Shown here: one piece after another, positions 5,956 to 11,499 of the stretch | Layout of the letters: every line of letters begins with the position of its first letter | Numbering within the stretch: the first letter of the stretch is position 1 | From: Acetobacteraceae bacterium | Lineage (GTDB): Bacteria > Pseudomonadota > Alphaproteobacteria > Acetobacterales > Acetobacteraceae | Length of the DNA: 11,499 nt | NCBI GenBank assembly: GCA_027306955.1 | Contig: DAHUXX010000105.1 | Coordinates: 1 to 11,499 of the forward strand | Direction of reading: 5' to 3' | Position numbers and translations under genes: made by a program | Notes under the pieces: generated by a model | What the model was told of the DNA's origin: nothing | Seen by the model: only the letters and a program-made list of their open reading frames with translations | Databases searched by the model: none

Positions 5956-6975
5956 TCAGCGCGACGGGAGCGGGTGCGGGCGGTAGCCGACCTCGCCACG
6001 CGTGGCGTCGTAGAGGTAATCGAAGCCGTTGAGGAAGCGGACGGTGGTGTTGACGAAGGGGCGTGGGTTGCGGACGCGCACGACCGCTTCGGGCGCCATC
6101 GGGGAGGCGTGGTTGCCAAGGGTGAAGCCGTAGCTGGCGACGGGTATTTTGCCGCCGAGGAGGAAGCGCAGCCGGGTGCCGGCGTCGAGGCGCGGGCCGG
6201 GGATGGAGAGGTACATGCGCACGACGCCGGTATCCATCAGCGAGACGCCGCAGGCGGGCGGGGCGCGGTTGGCCCTTATGCAGGCCGGGGCCTGGTTCCA
6301 GTCCGGCCAGCGCTGGGAGCGGGTGAGGCGGAGGATGGCGAAGCCGGCGCGCGGGGCGGCGTCGAGGCCGATGCGCACAGCGCGGCGCGTCACGATGTAG
6401 CCGCGGTCGCGGATGCCTGGGATGGCGAGGAACGGGTTGGTGTCCGGCGTGTTGCGGTGCTGGTGGTCGGCCTCGCGGCCGAAGCCGATGCCGATCATGG
6501 CGATGCCGCGCGGATGCGCGATGGGGCGGCAGTCGCGGGCGTGCGGGAGGCAGCCCGCGCGCGTGACCGCGAGGACCGGCAGGTGCGTCGTGGTGACGCT
6601 GGCGCCGTTGGCGCCGCCGATCGTGGCGAGCGCGTGCACCCAGCGCCCGTGCATCACCCGCCCGGAGCTGGAATAGGCGAGCACGCCGGGCGGGCCGGGG
6701 AGGGCGGCGAAATGGGGGATGAGGTCGGCGGAGACGACGATGCCGGTGGAGCCGGTGTCCATGATCGCGCGGACGGTTCGTCCGCCGAGGGAGAGGGCGA
6801 GGTGCGGCGAGGCAGTGATCGGGGCGCCCGGCGGCGGGGCGTTGAGGTAGGTGAGGGTCTGCGCCCTCGCCGGCGCGGCGAGCAGCAGGGCGGCGACGAC
6901 GAGGAGGAGGGGCTTCGCGCTAATGGCCGGCCTTGGCGAGCGAGGGCGTGACGTGGTGGCCGGACATCTCCGCAC
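5956..6975 (-). CDS. Secreted pepsin-like aspartic protease with two DTG motifs
   Basis: Up to 339 residues. A hydrophobic run (23-34) ending in APARA-Q (34-39) looks like a Sec signal peptide, so the protein should be exported. Asp73-Thr-Gly in RAIMDTGSTGIVV (70-81), followed by hydrophobic residues, matches the first active-site motif of aspartic proteases. Asp248-Thr-Gly in SLMDTGVVRMYLS (245-257) matches the second. IGIGF (161-165) and the end FDYLYDATRGEVGYRP (318-333) resemble the conserved pepsin elements after the first active site and at the C-terminal strand. Two aspartates in one chain make it bilobal, unlike single-lobe retropepsins. Four Cys (142, 149, 232, 242) may form disulfides. 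The first in-frame start is GTG 6975, 56 nt inside the MFS gene; an ATT at 6924 would start exactly at the signal peptide. The substrate is unknown. Confidence 0.75.
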   Translation of the reverse strand: MRRCPATTSRPRSPRPAISAKPLLLVVAALLLAAPARAQTLTYLNAPPPGAPITASPHLALSLGGRTVRAIMDTGSTGIVVSADLIPHFAALPGPPGVLAYSSSGRVMHGRWVHALATIGGANGASVTTTHLPVLAVTRAGCLPHARDCRPIAHPRGIAMIGIGFGREADHQHRNTPDTNPFLAIPGIRDRGYIVTRRAVRIGLDAAPRAGFAILRLTRSQRWPDWNQAPACIRANRAPPACGVSLMDTGVVRMYLSIPGPRLDAGTRLRFLLGGKIPVASYGFTLGNHASPMAPEAVVRVRNPRPFVNTTVRFLNGFDYLYDATRGEVGYRPHPLPSR

Positions 6976-8359
6976 CCGCGTTCTCGTCCATGCGGGTGGC
7001 GATCAGGGGTGCGAGCATGGAGATCGCGGAGACGAAGAGCAGCGAGGCGGAGAAGTCGAACAGGTGCGGCTCGGCGTGGCCGGTGATGCGGATCGAGACC
7101 GCGAGCGCGGCCGCGGAGGTGGCGATGCCCACCGAGAGGGCGAGCTGCTGGAAGGTGGTGTAGAAGCTGGTGGCGGCACTCATCTGCTCGCGCGAGACAT
7201 CGGCGTAGGCGATGGTGTTGTAGGCCATGAACTGCAGCGACTGGAAAAACCCGATCGCGATCAGCAGCGCATAGATCCCCCAGAGCGGCCAGCCGGGGCG
7301 GAAGGCGGCGGCGAGGGCGAGCAGCAGGGTGGCGAGGGCCCCGATCCAGACCAGGACCTGGCGGAAGCCCATGCGGCGGATGATGCCGGGTGCGGCGGCG
7401 CGCACGACGAGCGAGCCCAGGGAACTGGCGAAGGTGATGAGGCCGCTCTGCGCCGCCGAGTAGCCGAAGCCGAGCTGGAACATCATCGGCATCAGGAACG
7501 GCATGGCGCCCACCGAGATGCGCGACAGCGTGCCGCAGGCGAGCGAGAGGCGCATCGTGGGGATGCGCAGGAGCGAGAAGTCCAGCATCGGGTGGGGATG
7601 GCGCTTCGCGTGGCGGGCGTAGGACATCGCGGCGGCGGCGCCGATGGCGGTGATCAGGGCCACGACGAGGACGGAGCCGACGCCGCGCGAGGCCATTTCC
7701 AGGACGAACATCAGGCTGGCGAGCGAGGTGCCGGCGAGGATGAGGCCGCGCAGGTCGAACGGCTCCGGCTTCTCCTCCTTCATCTGCTCGATGTAGATCG
7801 AGACCAGCGCCATGCCGGCGATGCCGATGGGCACGTTGATGTAGAAGATCCAGTGCCAGGACAGGTAGGTGACGATGAAGCCACCGAGCGGCGGGCCGAC
7901 GATGGGGCCGATGGTGGCGGGCAGCATCAGCCACGCCATGGCGCGCACCAGTTCCGACTTCGAGACCACGCGCAGCATGACGAGGCGGCCGACCGGGGAC
8001 ATCAGCGCGCCGCCGGCGCCCTGCAGCATGCGGGCGGCGACCAGCGCCCAGAGGGTCGGCGCCTGGGCGCAGAGGATGGAGCCGGTGGTGAAGAGGCCGA
8101 TGGCGGCGCGGAAGACGGTGCGCGAGCCGAAGCGGTCGGCGATGCGCCCGCTCGCGGGGATGAACATGGCCAGCGTGAGCAGGTAGGAGGTGAGCGCCAC
8201 GTTCATGTGCAGCGCGTCCACGTGGAAGCTTTCCGCCATGGTGGGCAGGGCGGTGGCGAGCACGGTGCCGTCGAGCTGCTCCATGAACATCGCGGTGGCG
8301 ACGATGAGCAGGACGATGATGGTGTTTCGGGCGCGGGGTTCGGGCTCGGGCGAGTCCAT
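6920..8359 (-). CDS. MFS multidrug exporter, DHA2 (EmrB/QacA) 14-TM type
   Basis: A 479-residue inner-membrane proton antiporter of the major facilitator superfamily. The first helix carries EQLDGTVLATALP (27-39), the D1 motif with Asp30 that marks 14-helix drug:H+ antiporters. GRIADRFGSR (71-80) is motif A, RMLQGAGGA (110-118) is motif B, and GPIVGPPLGG (151-160) is the antiporter-specific motif C. The length is normal for DHA2. It probably exports toxic organic compounds; no EmrA-type partner is adjacent, so it may act alone. It leads the minus-strand group and its 3' end overlaps the first codons of the protease frame. There is no clear Shine-Dalgarno before ATG 8359; instead a GCTAGGTT motif lies 6 nt ahead, which could make the mRNA leaderless. 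The divergent neighbour shares the 166-nt upstream region. Confidence 0.92.
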   Translation of the reverse strand: MDSPEPEPRARNTIIVLLIVATAMFMEQLDGTVLATALPTMAESFHVDALHMNVALTSYLLTLAMFIPASGRIADRFGSRTVFRAAIGLFTTGSILCAQAPTLWALVAARMLQGAGGALMSPVGRLVMLRVVSKSELVRAMAWLMLPATIGPIVGPPLGGFIVTYLSWHWIFYINVPIGIAGMALVSIYIEQMKEEKPEPFDLRGLILAGTSLASLMFVLEMASRGVGSVLVVALITAIGAAAAMSYARHAKRHPHPMLDFSLLRIPTMRLSLACGTLSRISVGAMPFLMPMMFQLGFGYSAAQSGLITFASSLGSLVVRAAAPGIIRRMGFRQVLVWIGALATLLLALAAAFRPGWPLWGIYALLIAIGFFQSLQFMAYNTIAYADVSREQMSAATSFYTTFQQLALSVGIATSAAALAVSIRITGHAEPHLFDFSASLLFVSAISMLAPLIATRMDENAGAEMSGHHVTPSLAKAGH

Positions 8360-8365
8360 TGGCGA

Positions 8366-8371
8366 AACCTA
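8366..8371 (-). promoter_or_regulatory. Candidate -10-like element of the MFS gene
   Basis: Read on the minus strand, AGCTAGGTTTCGCCA directly precedes ATG 8359. TAGGTT (8371 to 8366) ends 6 nt before the ATG, so a start of transcription 7 nt downstream of the element would fall on the A of ATG. It shares GCTAGGTT with the leader of the first aminotransferase. No matching -35 element is evident. Confidence 0.3.
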
Positions 8372-8485
8372 GCTTGTCGTCGCGGAGCCGCCCATGCGCG
8401 CGGTCGTCATGGCATGGTTCCGTATCCTGTATGGCTGGGGTGATCGGATTGCGGCCGGCTGTGGACGGGGGCGGGGCCGGGTGGC

Positions 8486-8491
8486 TAGCCT
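8486..8491 (+). promoter_or_regulatory. Candidate -10-like element of the metallo-hydrolase gene
   Basis: TGGCTAGCCTTCGGTCCCC surrounds this hexamer (TAGCCT) and aligns with TGGCTAGGTTGCGGCCCC before the first aminotransferase. It stands 34 nt before ATG 8526, leaving room for a leader of about 27 nt that includes the ribosome site. Low confidence because no -35 is seen. Confidence 0.28.
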
Positions 8492-8514
8492 TCGGTCCCC
8501 AGCCTTGCGCCCAC

Positions 8515-8520
8515 GGAGAG
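8515..8520 (+). promoter_or_regulatory. Ribosome binding site deciding the metallo-hydrolase start
   Basis: GGAGAG ends 5 nt before ATG 8526. It selects this start over an upstream in-frame ATG at 8394, whose extension is Arg/Gly-rich and unlike the family. Confidence 0.65.
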
Positions 8521-8525
8521 CGACC

Positions 8526-9434
8526 ATGACCGCGACTGCCAGCACCGTCGTCCCAGACACGCTCGTCCTGGGCGACGTGACCATCCACCGGATCGTGGAG
8601 ATGGAGGCGGCGTTCATGCCGGTGCGCCAGTTCCTGCCCACGCTTTCCGAGGAGGCGCTGGCGGAGAACCGCGCCTGGCTGCGGCCGGGCGCGCTGGATG
8701 TCGAGGACCGGGTGGTGCTGTGCTTCCAGAGCTACATCGTGCGCACGCCGCACCACGTGGTGCTGGTGGATTCCTGCATCGGCAACGACAAGGAGCGGCC
8801 GACGCGGCCGATCTGGCACAGGAAGACCGACCGGGCGTGGATGGGCGGGCTGGCTTCGCTCGGGCTCGGGGTCGAGGATATCGACGTGGTGATGTGCACG
8901 CACCTGCACGCGGACCACGTGGGGTGGAACACGCGGCTCGAGAACGGGCGGTGGGTGCCGACGTTTCCGCGGGCGCGCTACCTGTTTTCGAGGAAGGAGC
9001 TGGATTACTGGCAGGCACGGCATGCGACGGCGCCGATCGAGGCGATCGCGGATTCCGTGCTGCCGGTGGTGGCGGCGGGGCAGTGCGACCTGGTCGCGAG
9101 CGACCATGTGCTCGACGACCATGTGCGGCTGATGCCGACGCCCGGGCATACGCCGGACCATTTCGCGGTGTCGCTGGGCCAGGGTACGGGGGACAAGTGG
9201 CGGCGGGCGGCGGCGATCACCGGGGACCTGATCCACTCGCCGCTGCAGGCGCGCTACCCGGAACTGGTGATGACGGCGGACACCGACCCGGCGCTGGCGG
9301 TGCGGACGCGCCGCGCGTTCCTCGAGGGGATGTGCGACACGGACGCGGTGTGCTGCTTCGCGCATTTTCCCTCGCCCTCGCGCGGGAGGATCCGGCGCTG
9401 GGGCGAGGGGTTCCGGTGCGAGGGGGTGGGGTAG
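8526..9434 (+). CDS. Metallo-beta-lactamase-fold hydrolase
   Basis: A 302-residue MBL-fold enzyme, probably cytosolic as no signal peptide is seen. The metal-binding set is complete: THLHADHVGW with His126, His128, Asp130 and His131; PTPGHTPDH with His208; ITGDLIHS with Asp234; and a terminal CFAHFPSPS with His280. This points to a two-metal hydrolase of the lactonase/glyoxalase-II-like branch. The long N-terminal part with RPGALDVEDRVV and QSYIVRTPHHVVLVDSCIG is typical of proteins annotated simply as MBL-fold hydrolases with quorum-quenching-lactonase relatives; the actual substrate is unknown. It is divergent from the MFS exporter across 166 nt and convergent with the FMN reductase, whose stop is only 4 nt from its own, so it is probably a single-gene transcript. 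Confidence 0.88.
   Translation: MTATASTVVPDTLVLGDVTIHRIVEMEAAFMPVRQFLPTLSEEALAENRAWLRPGALDVEDRVVLCFQSYIVRTPHHVVLVDSCIGNDKERPTRPIWHRKTDRAWMGGLASLGLGVEDIDVVMCTHLHADHVGWNTRLENGRWVPTFPRARYLFSRKELDYWQARHATAPIEAIADSVLPVVAAGQCDLVASDHVLDDHVRLMPTPGHTPDHFAVSLGQGTGDKWRRAAAITGDLIHSPLQARYPELVMTADTDPALAVRTRRAFLEGMCDTDAVCCFAHFPSPSRGRIRRWGEGFRCEGVG
9369..9409. repeat. Perfect 9-bp inverted repeat at the 3' end of the metallo-hydrolase gene
   Basis: CCCTCGCCC (9369-9377) and GGGCGAGGG (9401-9409) are exact reverse complements with a 23-nt gap, inside the last codons of the hydrolase. No U-rich tail follows on either strand. With only 4 nt between the convergent stop codons, such a structure inside the coding sequence could help end or protect both messages. 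Confidence 0.3.
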
Positions 9435-9438
9435 GCGG

Positions 9439-9999
9439 TCAGGCTTTCGCGTTGGCGGCGACCCAGGCGGCGTAGGCGGCCATGAAGTCGGTGAAGAATT
9501 TGCGGGTGGCGTCGTTGTTCACGTTGCCCGCGGAGTCGAAGAGCTTGTCGGCGCCGCCGACATAGGCCTCGGGCTGGGCCAGCATCGGGACGTTGAGGAA
9601 GACCAGGGACTGGCGGAGATGGTGGTTGGCGCCGAAGCCGCCGATGCCGCCGGGCGAGGCGCTGACGACGGCACCTGGCTTGCCGCTCCAGACGCTGTGG
9701 CCGTAGGGGCGCGAGCCGACGTCGATGGCGTTCTTGAGCGCCGCGGGGACCGAGCGGTTATGCTCCGGCGTCACGAACAGCACCGCGTCCGAGGCGCGGA
9801 TGCGGTCGCGGAACGCGAGCCACTGCGCCGGCGGGTTGGCGTCGCCGTCCTGGTTGTAGAGGGGAAGCTGGCCGATCTCGACGATCTCGCCGGCGAGCGG
9901 GGCGGGCTGGAGCGCGATGAGCGCGCGGGCGACTTTGCGGTTGATGGAATCCTGGCGGAGGCTTCCGACCAGGACCGCGACGCGATAGGGACCGGGCAT
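9439..9999 (-). CDS. NADPH-dependent FMN reductase, ChrR/quinone reductase type
   Basis: A 186-residue cytosolic flavodoxin-like enzyme. VGSLRQDSINRKVARAL (11-27) is the FMN-phosphate loop and start motif of the NADPH-dependent FMN reductase family. TPEHNRSVPAALKNAID (77-93) is the signature FMN-isoalloxazine segment seen in ChrR and azo/quinone reductases, and SASPGGIGG (113-121) is the third flavin contact. Length is normal. Members reduce quinones, and some reduce chromate, by two-electron transfer from NAD(P)H. Start: ATG 9999 with GGGAG (10006-10010) 6 nt ahead. It runs alone on the minus strand, divergent from the cupin remnant. A ChrA pair 4 kb away makes a chromate or quinone-stress role thinkable but not shown. 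Confidence 0.9.
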   Translation of the reverse strand: MPGPYRVAVLVGSLRQDSINRKVARALIALQPAPLAGEIVEIGQLPLYNQDGDANPPAQWLAFRDRIRASDAVLFVTPEHNRSVPAALKNAIDVGSRPYGHSVWSGKPGAVVSASPGGIGGFGANHHLRQSLVFLNVPMLAQPEAYVGGADKLFDSAGNVNNDATRKFFTDFMAAYAAWVAANAKA

Positions 10000-10105
10000 C
10001 CAAAACTCCCGTTGCTGGCAGTGGCGTTCATCCGTACGGCGACGGTTTTATTGGCGATCGACCGGACGGCATGGCCCCGTTCTACGGCAAATGGCGGGGG
10101 GTGTC
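10000..10105. other. Divergent intergenic region between FMN reductase and cupin
   Basis: 106 nt of lower GC than the flanks, with a TTTTATTGG patch (10046-10054) and the 8-bp palindrome CCGTACGG (10032-10039). It must hold the promoter of the reductase and, if ever expressed, of the cupin gene. No convincing -35/-10 pair can be assigned. Confidence 0.35.
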
Positions 10106-10412
10106 ATGCCGAAGATCGAGGTGTTGGGCCAGGTGGACGGGCCGGCCCCGGCTATGTGACGGTGCTGACGCGGGTTCATATCGCGCCGGGCGCGGAGGTG
10201 CCGCGCCACACTCGCCCGGGTGTGGAATCAACCTATGTGCTCGAGGTCGAGGGCCTGGTGCTGGCGGATGGGCTGGCGGACCGGATGTGCCGGGCCGGGG
10301 ACTGGTTCCAGGTGCCGGCGGACGTGCCGCACAGCGTGCGGATCGGACCGGCGGGGGCGGCGGTGGTGGCGAATTATCTCGTCGAGAAGGATAGGCCGCT
10401 GGTCAGCTGGCT

Positions 10413-10416
<4 letters not shown>
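10106..10416 (+). pseudogene. Small cupin-domain protein split by a one-base frameshift
   Basis: ATG 10106 reads MPKIEVLGQVDGPAP and then reaches TGA at 10157-10159. The adjacent frame carries on without a gap as GYVTVLTRVHIAPG and runs through a single-domain cupin to TAG 10414-10416. One extra C in the CCCC run at 10146-10149 would restore a protein of about 103 residues, the usual size of this family. In cupin motif 1 the second metal-ligand His of the expected H-T-H-P-G-V-E is Arg (RHTRPGVE), while the Glu is kept; motif 2 keeps a His in VPADVPHS. A GTG at 10156 could still start an 86-residue core, so partial function is not excluded. A sequencing error is an alternative for the frameshift but not for the lost His. 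Confidence 0.7.
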
Positions 10417-11480
<1,064 letters not shown>

Positions 11481-11499
11481 CGGCTTGCCTCGGACGTTC

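Noticed and set aside
6851..8443. A 530-codon plus-strand open frame opposite the MFS gene
   Set aside because: Gly/Asp/Glu/Arg-rich composition typical of an antisense shadow; the MFS gene has all family motifs.
6654..9365. A 903-codon open frame on the minus strand spanning the MFS, intergenic and metallo-hydrolase regions
   Set aside because: Its translation is an Arg/Pro/His-rich string without domains and it crosses two clearly real genes; it is a GC-rich frame shadow.
4798..9999. A dedicated chromate-resistance island (ChrA pair plus ChrR-like reductase)
   Set aside because: The two lie about 3.5 kb apart in different transcription units and no chrB-type regulator is present; the link is too weak to call a system.

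Overview
This is a very GC-rich window (roughly 70% by eye) with dense gene packing and G/C-ending codons. The gene families point to an alphaproteobacterium, most likely a member of the Rhodospirillales/Acetobacteraceae. That assignment is an inference from protein style and codon use; no rRNA or other marker gene is present. There is no tRNA, CRISPR array, insertion sequence or phage gene.

Left part, plus strand. A ClpP-fold periplasmic-type serine protease enters from outside the window (2-589). A possible 40-residue membrane peptide overlaps its stop codon (586-708). After a leader with two short inverted repeats comes a compact operon: two tandem paralogous class I aminotransferases (790-1992 and 1997-3217) and a protein with two GNAT acetyltransferase domains (3219-4244). 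A dual-motif CDGSH iron-sulfur protein (4268-4507) follows, with a near-palindrome just before it. Next is a decayed DapA-family gene (4517-4761) that keeps only its two ends and carries a frameshift.

Middle part, minus strand. Four genes probably transcribed together run leftward from 8359: a DHA2-type MFS exporter, a secreted pepsin-like aspartic protease with two DTG motifs, and a pair of short-chain ChrA (CHR domain) membrane proteins overlapping by 4 nt. They converge on the DapA remnant.

Right part. A metallo-beta-lactamase-fold hydrolase (8526-9434, plus) is divergent from the MFS gene and convergent with an NADPH-dependent FMN reductase of the ChrR type (9439-9999, minus). A small cupin gene (10106-10416, plus) is split by a one-base frameshift, and its stop overlaps the stop of mtnA, methylthioribose-1-phosphate isomerase of methionine salvage (10413-11480, minus).

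I found no complete new defence or mobile system. The most notable items are the bilobal pepsin-like protease inside a transporter operon, two decaying genes with single-base losses in G or C runs, a GCTAG-type motif recurring before three genes (possibly giving one leaderless mRNA), and a candidate operator before the CDGSH gene.
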